Source of the DNA: SIG480 sp045636865
Lineage (GTDB): Bacteria; Bacillota; Clostridia; Oscillospirales; JAAYXM01
Direction of reading: 5' to 3'
DNA: 64,000 nt
NCBI GenBank assembly: GCA_045636865.1
Contig: JAZTYJ010000013.1
Span: forward strand, 1 to 64,000
In this document: positions 56,860 to 64,000 of the stretch, in pieces
Position numbering within the stretch: the stretch's first letter is position 1
Layout of the letters: each line of letters starts with the position of its first letter
The notes under the pieces: generated by a model
The model's input: the letters and a program-made list of their open reading frames with translations, nothing else
Database searches by the model: none
What the model was told of the DNA's origin: nothing
Made by a program: the position numbers and the translations under genes

Positions 56860-57882
56860 ATGAAAAAGTCAGATTTCAATTTTATGCTCCCCGAAGAACT
56901 CATCGCACAGACCCCGATAGACAAAAGAGATACATCACGTCTTCTTGTTCTCGATAAAAAAAACGGTGATATTTCTCACAAGCATTTTTCCGATATTCTT
57001 GATTTCTTAAAACCCGGCGACTGCCTCGTTCTGAATGATTCAAGAGTTATCCCCGCACGTCTTTTCGGAGAAAGAAAAACAGGCGGTGCCGTTGAGGTTC
57101 TCCTTCTCAAAGATATTGGAAACAACAAATGGGAAGCCCTCACCCGCCCCGGCAGAAAGACAAAAATCGGAGAAGAAATCTTTTTCGGTAACAATCGTCT
57201 CCGCGCCGTTGTGAGGGATGAGCTTCCCGACGGTAAACGTGTTGTTGAATTTTTCTTTGACGGGATTTTTCTTGAGATTCTTGAAGAACTCGGTCAGATG
57301 CCACTTCCGCCTTACATACACGAACGACTCGAAAACCCCGAGCGTTACCAGACGGTTTATTCAAAGAACACGGGCTCTGCCGCAGCACCTACTGCAGGAC
57401 TCCATTTTACAGATGAGCTTCTTGAAAAGATCAGAGAAAAAGGCGTAAATACTGCATTCGTAACTCTCCACGTAGGACTTGGTACATTCCGCCCCGTGAA
57501 GGCAGACTCGATAGAAGACCACATAATGCATTCGGAATATTTCGAGATTCCGGAGGAGTCTCAAAAGCTGATTCTCGAAACAAAAAAATCAGGCGGTCGC
57601 ATAATCGCAGTAGGAACAACCTCCTGCCGCACACTTGAATCAGCATTTTCTGTCGACGGAATCATCGCAAAAGCATCCGGTGATACAAGTATTTTTATCT
57701 ATCCCGGATACAAATTCAAGGCAGTTGATGCACTTATAACAAACTTCCATCTCCCCGAAAGCACACTTATTATGCTCGTTTCCGCACTTGCCGGCCGAGA
57801 AAATATTCTGAGCGCCTATGAGACGGCAATTAAAGAAAAGTACCGATTCTTCAGTTTCGGTGATGCTATGCTGATAATTTAA
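56860..57882 (+). CDS. queA: S-adenosylmethionine:tRNA ribosyltransferase-isomerase
   Basis: Makes epoxyqueuosine from preQ1-modified tRNA. 340 residues, family length. The N-terminus KSDFNFMLPEELIAQTPIDK is diagnostic, as are CLVLNDSRVIPARLFGERK, PLPPYIHERLENPERYQTVY and GSAAAPTAGLHFTDELLEKI. LHVGLGTFRPVKADSIEDHI is the most conserved C-terminal block. First gene of the queuosine pair, 11 nt before tgt. A weak AAAGGA site precedes the ATG. Confidence 0.97.
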   Translation: MKKSDFNFMLPEELIAQTPIDKRDTSRLLVLDKKNGDISHKHFSDILDFLKPGDCLVLNDSRVIPARLFGERKTGGAVEVLLLKDIGNNKWEALTRPGRKTKIGEEIFFGNNRLRAVVRDELPDGKRVVEFFFDGIFLEILEELGQMPLPPYIHERLENPERYQTVYSKNTGSAAAPTAGLHFTDELLEKIREKGVNTAFVTLHVGLGTFRPVKADSIEDHIMHSEYFEIPEESQKLILETKKSGGRIIAVGTTSCRTLESAFSVDGIIAKASGDTSIFIYPGYKFKAVDALITNFHLPESTLIMLVSALAGRENILSAYETAIKEKYRFFSFGDAMLII

Positions 57883-57893
57883 AGGAGACCTAT

Positions 57894-59024
57894 ATGTTTA
57901 AACTTTTAAAGACAGAAAACAAAGCACGACGCGGTGAGTTTGAAACTGCTCACGGAACCGTTCAGACTCCCGTTTTTATGAACGTTGCAACTCTCGGCGC
58001 AATAAAGGGCGCGCTTGATACAAAAGACCTCAAAGACAACGGATGTCAGGTTGCTTTGTCAAACACATACCATCTGCACCTTCGCCCAGGTGAAGACATT
58101 GTCAAGAAAATGGGGGGACTCCACAAATTCATGAACTGGGACGGTCCTATCCTTACGGACAGCGGCGGATTTCAGGTTTTTTCACTTTCTTCACTTCGAA
58201 AAATCGAAGAAGAAGGCGTTACATTCGCTTCACATATAGACGGACACAAAATCTTTATGTCACCCGAAACATCCATGCAGATCCAATCCGCTCTTGGCTC
58301 GGATATAGCCATGGCTTTTGACGAGTGTGTCGAAAACCCTTCTCCCTATGAGTATGTGAAAGCATCGTGTGAACGCACAACGCGTTGGCTCGCAAGATGC
58401 AAAGATGAGCTTTCACGTCTCAACAGTCTTGAGGACTGCACAAATCCCGGGCAGATGCTTTTCGGCATCAACCAGGGCGGAACCTATGACGATCTCCGAA
58501 TCAAACATATGATCGAAATTGAAAAGCTCGACCTCCCCGGCTATGCAATCGGCGGTCTTGCTGTCGGTGAATCACACGAGGAGATGTACCGAATTATCGA
58601 TTCCGTTGAACCATATATGCCAAAAAACAAACCACGATATCTGATGGGAGTCGGCACTCCGGCAAATATAATTGAAGGCGTTGCACGCGGAATAGACTTC
58701 TTTGATTGTGTGCTCCCCGCAAGAAACGCGCGCCACGGTCATCTTTACACCGAAAACGGTTGTATCAACTTAAACAACGAAAAATACAAAGATGATCCTT
58801 CGCCGATTGACGAAAACTGCGATTGTTATGTCTGCAGAAATTTTTCAAGAGCGTACTTAAGACATCTCTTCAGAGCAAAAGAAATGCTCGCAATGCGTTT
58901 TGCTGTAATACACAATCTCCATTTCTACAATAAGCTTATGGAGAGAATAAGAAACGCTCTTGACAACGATGCTTTTGAAGATTTCCGTAAGGAATATTCA
59001 GGAAAATTCGATAAACGCATCTGA
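57894..59024 (+). CDS. tgt: Queuine tRNA-ribosyltransferase (tRNA-guanine transglycosylase)
   Basis: Exchanges guanine 34 for preQ1 in GUN anticodons. 376 residues. Nucleophile Asp lies in GILT-type context LTDSGGFQVFSLSSLR, the base-binding DSGGFQ and GGLAVGES are clear, and the second catalytic Asp is in MGVGTPANIIEGVARGIDFF. The zinc ligands are in CDCYVCRNFSRAYLRHLFRA (Cys-x-Cys-x2-Cys plus His in VIHNLHFY). Co-transcribed with queA; AAAGGAGA before the ATG. Confidence 0.97.
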   Translation: MFKLLKTENKARRGEFETAHGTVQTPVFMNVATLGAIKGALDTKDLKDNGCQVALSNTYHLHLRPGEDIVKKMGGLHKFMNWDGPILTDSGGFQVFSLSSLRKIEEEGVTFASHIDGHKIFMSPETSMQIQSALGSDIAMAFDECVENPSPYEYVKASCERTTRWLARCKDELSRLNSLEDCTNPGQMLFGINQGGTYDDLRIKHMIEIEKLDLPGYAIGGLAVGESHEEMYRIIDSVEPYMPKNKPRYLMGVGTPANIIEGVARGIDFFDCVLPARNARHGHLYTENGCINLNNEKYKDDPSPIDENCDCYVCRNFSRAYLRHLFRAKEMLAMRFAVIHNLHFYNKLMERIRNALDNDAFEDFRKEYSGKFDKRI

Positions 59025-59029
59025 TCTTG

Positions 59030-59058
59030 TTGAAATAGGCACAAAAAACAGGTATAAT
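59030..59058 (+). promoter_or_regulatory. Sigma-A-like promoter for the SpoIID/LytB gene
   Basis: TTGAAA (59030-59035), 17-nt spacer and TATAAT (59053-59058). A vegetative-type promoter suggests that this SpoIID-like protein is not only made during sporulation. Confidence 0.75.
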
Positions 59059-59092
59059 ACTTATACAAGCCTTACGAAAGGATTTTAGGAAA

Positions 59093-60787
59093 GTGAAAAA
59101 GTTTTTAATTTCTGCATCGATCTTGATTTTGCTGTCTGTTTTTGCCCTTGCAGCACCTGAAGCAAATCCAACCGTACGCGTCGGTCTCTATTACGGAAAC
59201 GATGCTATGTTCTCTGCAAATTTGCAGAACGTTGATGGTGTTGGTTATCGTTTCGGATACTTTGATTCAAATCACGATTTCATTTCGCAATACACCGAAA
59301 CCCGCACAAATCGCATCAGTATGCTCAAGGATTCCAACATCTATTACAACGACGGCAAGTTTTATGAGAGTGGCGCACCTTCAGGAAGCTCACTTATCGG
59401 TTCTTATCACGTACAGCTTGCTACCGAATATCACTCTGCCGATGAAGTGATGAATATGGTCGCTTCACTCAATATACAAGGTCATCCCGCATTTGCCGCG
59501 GTAGAGAATGGTGTATACAAAATCCGCATAGGTTCTTATTCCACCCTTACTCTCGCGCAGGCAGATACAACAAAATACTCGACACTCGACGGCACTTCAG
59601 TAGTCGGAAACAAGCAAAAGTGCATAACTGTCGTAAATACCGCAAACGGAAAGATTCTGTTCGAGTATGACAACGATGTAAACCTCGCGGTTTATCCGTC
59701 GACAGATCCGTCAATTATGCCGTTGACCTGGTTTAAAGGCTATAAATACTACGGCGGTTTTCAGTACATAAGAAGCGGTGGCAACATTTCTGTTATAAAT
59801 TTTGTTCCCATGCAGGAATATGTAAAAGGCGTTGTCCCTTATGAAATGTCACCGACCTGGCACATAGAAGCACTTAAGGCGCAGGCTTTGTGTGCACGCA
59901 CATATGCTCTATACAACTACGGAAAGCACGGCAAAACCTTCGACGTATGCGGAAGCACAGACTGTCAGGTTTATCGTGGTGCAAATTCCGCAAGCGATAA
60001 TTCCGACCGTGCAGTTGACGAAACCTACGGCCAATATATACTTTACGACGGAAAACCGATAAATGCCGTCTTCTGCTCATCAAACGGCGGTGCTACCGAA
60101 GACTCCGAGAATGTCTGGTCTGCAGCACTTCCTTATCTCCGTGGTGTTTATGACAACAACGAAAATCTTGACACCTGCACAAACGGACGTTGGTCTTATG
60201 AATACACACCCGAACAATTGACATATATTCTCAACGCAAAGGGTTATTCCTGTTCAACCATCGTAAATATGTATGTTAAGGAATTCACCCGCATGGGAAA
60301 TGTAAAAACTCTTACGCTCGTTGATTCAACAGGCAAAGAGTTCAATTTCTCAAAGGAAAAAGCCCGCACAATTCTGTACAGTTCAACTTATAAAAAGTAC
60401 ACGCACAGCCAAAGATATACAGTAAAGAAAAAAGGTGAAACTGACCAAGGCGCAAAAGAGCCTCTTTATATAAATAATTCCGATTCTTTTATCGATCTTG
60501 CCTATGATTCTGTCTTCGCCACCGGTTCAGGCGGTACTTTAAAACTTTCCGGAAAAGAGTTTTCCGTTATCACAGCATCCGGAAAATCAACATTTAAGCC
60601 AAAGAAAACAACAGCACAATCTACACCTTCGACAACCGAAAATGTTTTTGTTGTTTCCGGAACCGGCTGGGGGCACAATGTCGGCTTGAGTCAGAACGGA
60701 GCAAAGGCAATGGCCCTTTCAGGAAAGACGGCTGCCGAAATTATTCACTTTTATTATACTGACGTTGAAATTTACCGTGCTTATTAA
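59093..60787 (+). CDS. SpoIID/LytB domain protein with SPOR-like domain, GTG start
   Basis: Predicted secreted peptidoglycan lytic transglycosylase. 564 residues. Signal peptide about 1-21 (KKFLISASILILLSVFALAA). A SPOR-like segment at about 105-155 (YHVQLATEYHSADEVMNMVA ... YKIRIGSYSTLTLAQAD) would bind glycan strands. The SpoIID domain follows (about 235-360): MQEYVKGVVPYEMSPTWHIE contains the catalytic Glu, then CARTYALYNYGKHGKTFDVC and CSSNGGATEDSENVW. The C-terminal motif is GWGHNVGLSQNGAKAMA with LSGKTAAEIIHFYYTDVEI. GTG 59093 is the only start that gives the signal peptide. It may be the SpoIID of engulfment or a vegetative LytB; the long SPOR-containing form is typical of Clostridia. 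Confidence 0.88.
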   Translation: MKKFLISASILILLSVFALAAPEANPTVRVGLYYGNDAMFSANLQNVDGVGYRFGYFDSNHDFISQYTETRTNRISMLKDSNIYYNDGKFYESGAPSGSSLIGSYHVQLATEYHSADEVMNMVASLNIQGHPAFAAVENGVYKIRIGSYSTLTLAQADTTKYSTLDGTSVVGNKQKCITVVNTANGKILFEYDNDVNLAVYPSTDPSIMPLTWFKGYKYYGGFQYIRSGGNISVINFVPMQEYVKGVVPYEMSPTWHIEALKAQALCARTYALYNYGKHGKTFDVCGSTDCQVYRGANSASDNSDRAVDETYGQYILYDGKPINAVFCSSNGGATEDSENVWSAALPYLRGVYDNNENLDTCTNGRWSYEYTPEQLTYILNAKGYSCSTIVNMYVKEFTRMGNVKTLTLVDSTGKEFNFSKEKARTILYSSTYKKYTHSQRYTVKKKGETDQGAKEPLYINNSDSFIDLAYDSVFATGSGGTLKLSGKEFSVITASGKSTFKPKKTTAQSTPSTTENVFVVSGTGWGHNVGLSQNGAKAMALSGKTAAEIIHFYYTDVEIYRAY

Positions 60788-60804
60788 AACTTCTATTTTT
60801 GTTA

Positions 60805-60833
60805 TTGATTTTTATTCCAAAATTTAGTAAACT
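60805..60833 (+). promoter_or_regulatory. Probable promoter for yajC
   Basis: TTGATT (60805-60810), 17-nt spacer, TAAACT (60828-60833). Confidence 0.5.
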
Positions 60834-60875
60834 GTATTTATGCAAAATTGCAAAAAAATTTTTGAGGTGTTTAAA

Positions 60876-61343
60876 ATGAAAAAGAAATCACTTTTAGCTG
60901 TCATTACTCTCGCTTTCGTTATCGTATCAATGGTAACATTCGCTTTTGCAACAGGTGAAACTGCCACAACAACCGATACAGCAGTATCAACAGATGCCGC
61001 AACTGTCGATACAACGGTGGCAACAGATGCCGCAACAGAAGGCGACACTCCGGTCGAACCGGCTCCGTGGTATGCAGGACTTCTCTCAACTCCGATCCCG
61101 ATGCTTGTTGTTATGTTTGCGCTCTTCTACTTCGTTCTTATCAGACCGGAAAACAAGAGAAAGAAGGAAACAGCAAATATGCGCTCAAGCCTTAAGGTCG
61201 GCGACGAAATCACTACTATCGGCGGAATCATCGGAACTATCACAAAGGTTAAAGATGACGAAATCACAATCAAGACGGGTTCTGAAGAAAACAAAATGAA
61301 AATTGCAAAATGGGCTGTAAGCTCCCTTAACAAGAAAGACTAA
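60876..61343 (+). CDS. yajC: Preprotein translocase subunit YajC, enlarged N-terminus
   Basis: Small partner of SecDF. 155 residues rather than the usual 85-110. The YajC core is at the C-terminus: a membrane helix (MLVVMFALFYFVLIRPENKR), then KVGDEITTIGGIIGTITKVK. In front of it is an extra signal-peptide-like helix (KKSLLAVITLAFVIVSMVTF) and an acidic Thr/Ala/Asp-rich linker of about 40 residues with TDTAVSTDAAT-type repeats. The linker would lie outside the cell. Start ATG 60876 has TTGAGGTG; an upstream in-frame ATG adds 12 residues. The queA-tgt-yajC gene order is common, here interrupted by the SpoIID-like gene. Confidence 0.9.
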   Translation: MKKKSLLAVITLAFVIVSMVTFAFATGETATTTDTAVSTDAATVDTTVATDAATEGDTPVEPAPWYAGLLSTPIPMLVVMFALFYFVLIRPENKRKKETANMRSSLKVGDEITTIGGIIGTITKVKDDEITIKTGSEENKMKIAKWAVSSLNKKD

Positions 61344-61414
61344 TATTTTGCTTTAAGTAATATTTCTTTTCACTTTCGAATAGTTATTTATATATCTGTT
61401 TCGGAGGTGGATTT

Positions 61415-61819
61415 ATGAAAAAAACAGTTGAAAATATCAAAAAACCGGGTAATTTTATGATTACCCTTTTTTTGAACTCTCTCATCGGCATTTTGCTCAC
61501 GTTGATTCTCGCTTTAATTGGTGCAGGATTGGTTTCATCCGAAGTTATTTCACCTGACTTTATTCCGATTTTGTCCGGTATAGCAATTTTTCTCGGTGCA
61601 TTTCTTTCGAGCCTTCTTTCTGCAAGAAAGCTGAGGTTTCCAATCTACGCAGCACTTGCCCAAGGAGCGTTAAATGTATTGATACTATATCTTGTCGGAG
61701 CAATTCTGTTTGGCAGGGTATCCCCCATTTCATCTGTTTTGCTTGTCCTTATATGTTCTTTTATCGGCGCAATTTTAGGGGCTGTTTTTTCAGTCTTCTT
61801 TTCTTCCGGCAAAAGATGA
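61415..61819 (+). CDS. TIGR04086 family membrane protein (YrzE-like)
   Basis: 134 residues with four hydrophobic helices (about 13-35, 43-63, 73-94 and 102-128), including FMITLFLNSLIGILLTLILA, GIAIFLGAFLSSLLSARKLR and LICSFIGAILGAVFSVFF. The pattern and the position near yajC match TIGR04086, a Firmicutes membrane family of unknown function. CGGAGGTG precedes the ATG. Confidence 0.8.
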   Translation: MKKTVENIKKPGNFMITLFLNSLIGILLTLILALIGAGLVSSEVISPDFIPILSGIAIFLGAFLSSLLSARKLRFPIYAALAQGALNVLILYLVGAILFGRVSPISSVLLVLICSFIGAILGAVFSVFFSSGKR

Positions 61820-61823
61820 TTGC

Positions 61824-61854
61824 AAACGGACTGTGCGTCGCACAGTCCGTTTAT
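61824..61854 (+). terminator. Hairpin between the TIGR04086 gene and cca
   Basis: AAACGGACTGTGC and GCACAGTCCGTTT around GTC; the tail TTTATC is short, so partial termination is likely. Confidence 0.7.
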
Positions 61855-61873
61855 CAAAAAGGAGGTGTAAACC

Positions 61874-63031
61874 GTGGAAAACTTCAAAAATACTATTCCG
61901 GATTATGTAATACGTATCCTTTCCGATCTCGAGAGCAACGGCTTCGATGCATATGTCGTCGGCGGATGTGTGCGCGATTATCTTCTTTCTCACCCCACAA
62001 ACGACTGGGATGTATGCACCTCTGCCCTGCCTGAAAAAGTAAAAGCAACTCTCTCTGATTTTCACACGGTTGACACCGGAATTTCTCACGGCACGGTTAC
62101 TGCAGTAATAGACGGTAATACTTGCGAAATTACAACCTTCCGTCGCGAAGAGGGGTATTCTGACCACAGACATCCCGACTCTGTTTCTTTTACGAGCAAA
62201 ATAGAAGATGACTTGAAACGGCGCGACTTCACCGTTAACGCTATGGCATTTTCGTTAAAAAACGGTTTTTTTGATCCTTTTTCGGGAAAAGACGATTTAG
62301 ACAACAAGCTTATCCGTTGCGTCGGAAACCCGTATGACCGCTTTGACGAAGATGCTCTCCGCATAATCCGTGCACTTCGCTTCTCTTCATGTCTCGGTTT
62401 CGAAATAGAAAAAGAAACCGCAAGCGCGATATCAGAGCTGTTTCCATCTCTTGAATTTGTTGCAAATGAACGCATCTCTGCAGAGCTTCGACGTCTTCTT
62501 TGCGGAGATATGGCGACTGATATTATGACAAAATTTCTGCCTGTATTTGAATTTATTTTCAAAACAGAGATAACACCACTTACAGAAAGGACAAGCTTTT
62601 CAAAAAATTTCTTTATAAGACTTTCTCACATCCTTTCTCACCTTTCTCCACAAACGGCAGCGGATATACTTCACGAACTCAAATTTGACAATCAAACAAT
62701 AAAAACTGTTTGTTTTTTATTGGAAAATAAAGATTTAAAGCTTTGTAATGACAAAATCGAAACAAAAAAATTACTTTCAGCATTCGGACGTGAAAAATTA
62801 TATCTTCTTTCCGATTTTCTTCTTTTTAAAGAATCATCAGCTTACAAAAAGCAAGCTGAAAAACTCCCCGTAATCACCCTGTCAGAGCTTGATATTTCAG
62901 GCAATGACCTCATTTCAGAAGGAATTGCCCCCGGCAAAGCTATCAGCACTTTGCTCTCTTTGGCACTAATGTCAGTTTTGGAAGAAAAATGTCCTAATAT
63001 AAAGCAAGATTTATTAAAATACATACTTTAA
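61874..63031 (+). CDS. cca: CCA-adding tRNA nucleotidyltransferase, GTG start
   Basis: Adds or repairs the 3' CCA of tRNAs. 385 residues, class II nucleotidyltransferase of the poly(A)polymerase head type. The catalytic part is GFDAYVVGGCVRDYLLSHPT and NDWDVCTSALPE (D-x-D). The nucleotide selector FRREEGYSDHRHPDSVSF and RRDFTVNAMAFSLKNGFFDP (RRDFT-N-A) follow, and EDALRIIRALRFSSCLGFEI is the E/R-x-x-R motif. Start GTG 61874 has GGAGGTG upstream. The two tRNA genes in this window already encode CCA, so the enzyme has mainly a repair role for them. Confidence 0.95.
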   Translation: MENFKNTIPDYVIRILSDLESNGFDAYVVGGCVRDYLLSHPTNDWDVCTSALPEKVKATLSDFHTVDTGISHGTVTAVIDGNTCEITTFRREEGYSDHRHPDSVSFTSKIEDDLKRRDFTVNAMAFSLKNGFFDPFSGKDDLDNKLIRCVGNPYDRFDEDALRIIRALRFSSCLGFEIEKETASAISELFPSLEFVANERISAELRRLLCGDMATDIMTKFLPVFEFIFKTEITPLTERTSFSKNFFIRLSHILSHLSPQTAADILHELKFDNQTIKTVCFLLENKDLKLCNDKIETKKLLSAFGREKLYLLSDFLLFKESSAYKKQAEKLPVITLSELDISGNDLISEGIAPGKAISTLLSLALMSVLEEKCPNIKQDLLKYIL

Positions 63032-63032
63032 A

Positions 63033-63076
63033 AGGAGTTAATGTACCCATTTTCAGGTATCTTAACTCTTTTTTTC
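63033..63076 (+). terminator. Terminator of cca
   Basis: GGAGTTAA and TTAACTC form the stem with inner GTACC/GGTA, followed by TTTTTTTC at 63069-63076. Confidence 0.75.
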
Positions 63077-63105
63077 TTGACAAAATAGTTACAATAGGTT
63101 ACAAT
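63077..63105 (+). promoter_or_regulatory. Consensus sigma-A promoter for the G5/3D protein
   Basis: TTGACA (63077-63082), 17-nt spacer, TACAAT (63100-63105), about 80 nt upstream of the ATG. Confidence 0.85.
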
Positions 63106-63185
63106 GTGTAATAAGTTGCTTTGAAATTGTTATTTTAACTCTGACACTTTCATATATTTTTATGGAAAGAAATTTGGAGGAAATT

Positions 63186-64000
63186 ATGAAATTTGAAAAA
63201 GAACTTTTTACAAAACCAATTATGAGATATGCTGTGATAGTTTCACTTATTCTCGTTGTTTTTATTCTCTGCGCCGCTGCCGCTCGCGCAGACAGCAACA
63301 TCTTTGTTGTGCTCGACGGTGAAAACAGATCTATCTATAACAGCAGCAAAAATGTTACAACCGATTTTTTATCAGAAACCGAATTGACTCTCCCCGAAAG
63401 CAAATACTTTGATATGCCTGACAAGGCAGAGAATGGTATCGCCGTAATAAACATACTTGATAAAAATGTTATAAAGGCAACAATAGATGGCGAAGTTAAA
63501 ACTCTATATTCCATCGAAGGAATGACGATTTCCGATCTCCTTAAAGATTACGGCATAACACTCGGCCCTGACGACATAATATCTGTACCACTTGACTCCT
63601 CAGCCTCTGACGGTCTTGAATTTGAGCTTAAAAGAATTGTATTTAAAACAGTCGAAGAATTTGTTGATATTCCATTTTCTACAAAAAAGCGTCCGTCTGC
63701 CAACCTCAACAGAGGAACTTCAAAAACGGTGGAAGATGGAAAAGCCGGTTCAAAAAAGCGTGTTTTTGAAGTTAAGACGGAAAACGGAAAAGAAATTTCA
63801 AGAAAGCTGATTTCAGAGACAGTTATAACTCCCCCGACTGATAAAATCGTTGAATACGGCACAAAGGAAGTTATAAATTCAGGCTTTGTGGTTACAAAAT
63901 CAGGAGAACGACTCGAATACAAAAACGTTATGAAGATGAGCGCGACAGCTTATACAACCGAACGCACATCCGACAAAATAACCGCAACCGGAAAGGTCGC
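63186..64000 (+). CDS. G5 and 3D domain cell-wall protein (YabE/Rpf2-like), 3' end cut
   Basis: The reading frame is open from ATG 63186 (TTGGAGG site) to the window edge: 271 codons. An N-terminal membrane/signal segment (YAVIVSLILVVFILCAAAAR) is followed by a DUF348-like domain (KATIDGEVKTLYSIEGMTIS and LLKDYGITLGPDD). A G5 domain comes next (FVDIPFSTKKRPSANLNRGT to TDKIVEYGTKEV). The start of a 3D domain is readable as KMSATAYTTERTSDKITATG; the aspartates that name this domain lie beyond the end. Such proteins cleave peptidoglycan during spore resuscitation and growth. The G5 and 3D domain calls are secure; the cut prevents a catalytic-site check. Confidence 0.85.
   Translation, partial: MKFEKELFTKPIMRYAVIVSLILVVFILCAAAARADSNIFVVLDGENRSIYNSSKNVTTDFLSETELTLPESKYFDMPDKAENGIAVINILDKNVIKATIDGEVKTLYSIEGMTISDLLKDYGITLGPDDIISVPLDSSASDGLEFELKRIVFKTVEEFVDIPFSTKKRPSANLNRGTSKTVEDGKAGSKKRVFEVKTENGKEISRKLISETVITPPTDKIVEYGTKEVINSGFVVTKSGERLEYKNVMKMSATAYTTERTSDKITATGKV

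Noticed and set aside
56660..56860. Lysine riboswitch or T-box for asd, or preQ1 riboswitch for queA
   Set aside because: The gap is 200 bp shared by two promoters; no T-box GGTGG-type motif, lysine-element core or preQ1 pseudoknot pattern is visible.
1..64000. CRISPR arrays, insertion sequences, rRNA genes, toxin-antitoxin pairs or defence islands
   Set aside because: No repeated spacer pattern, transposase, rRNA or defence-type gene set was recognised anywhere in the window.

Overview
The window is 64 kb of bacterial chromosome from an endospore-forming Clostridia, most like a gut anaerobe of the Oscillospiraceae/Ruminococcaceae type; the lineage is inferred from gene content and gene style, not from a search. 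Supporting points are the sporulation genes (spoIVA, spoIIM, gerW/ytfJ, a dacF-like carboxypeptidase, a SpoIID/LytB protein), separate secD and secF, an archaeal-type asd, an AUU-started infC, consensus sigma-A promoters mostly with 17-nt spacers, and purine-rich Shine-Dalgarno sites. No rRNA, insertion sequence, prophage or CRISPR array was seen. Almost every base is in a recognisable gene or a short leader or terminator.

Layout. 1-9 kb: end of a DUF378 gene, asnS, an aspartate aminotransferase, purB, secD-secF, a sugar-phosphate isomerase-like protein and nrdR, then a minus-strand DUF421/DUF4363 pair. 9.3-10.1 kb: tRNA-Pro(GGG) and an AT-rich orphan helical-repeat protein. 10-16.4 kb: an RluD-type pseudouridine synthase, then rplS-lepB-rbgA-rnhB-yraN-thrC and a phosphoesterase. 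16.5-23 kb: protein quality control, with a trigger factor carrying a histone-H1-like tail, clpP, clpX, lon and ysxC. 23-26.7 kb: lysA, the infC-rpmI-rplT operon with an attenuator leader, and an LDH/MDH-family dehydrogenase. 26.7-31.7 kb: a Cys-rich miniprotein, an adaptor/FtsX-type permease pair without an ATPase, a Xer-like recombinase beside a perfect inverted repeat, a long AlaX editing protein and tRNA-Gln(CTG). 31.8-36 kb (minus): site-2 protease, scpA, scpB, DUF2953, gerW/ytfJ and dacF-like, a chromosome-condensation and sporulation operon. 36-42 kb: a second sugar isomerase, a flavin reductase, a large glycosidase-like protein with an HTH-like N-terminus, and spoIVA.

42-45 kb: DUF1292, a probable 6S RNA next to tcdA, ttcA, and rplM-rpsI with an L13-type leader. 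45-50 kb (minus): a TAXI-TRAP transporter with a neighbouring SDR oxidoreductase, and a ferritin-like/VIT1 iron-transporter fusion. 50-56.7 kb (minus): proC-spoIIM-xerD-DUF624 and the asd-dapA-dapB lysine/diaminopimelate operon. 56.8-64 kb: queA, tgt, a SpoIID/SPOR protein, an enlarged yajC, a TIGR04086 membrane protein, cca and the start of a G5/3D-domain cell-wall protein.

Functional themes: translation and tRNA modification (asnS, rplS, rbgA, infC, tcdA, ttcA, queA, tgt, cca), Sec export (secDF, yajC, lepB), proteolysis (tig, clpPX, lon), the aspartate family of amino acids (thrC, lysA, asd, dapA, dapB) and sporulation. I did not find a clearly undescribed multi-gene defence or mobile system. 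The more unusual items are the trigger-factor tail, the HTH-glycosidase architecture, the Arg at the LDH specificity position, the ATPase-less adaptor/permease pair next to a recombinase and 16-bp palindrome, the ferritin-VIT fusion, the 6S RNA candidate, and hairpins that cover ribosome-binding sites of spoIIM and the dacF-like gene.
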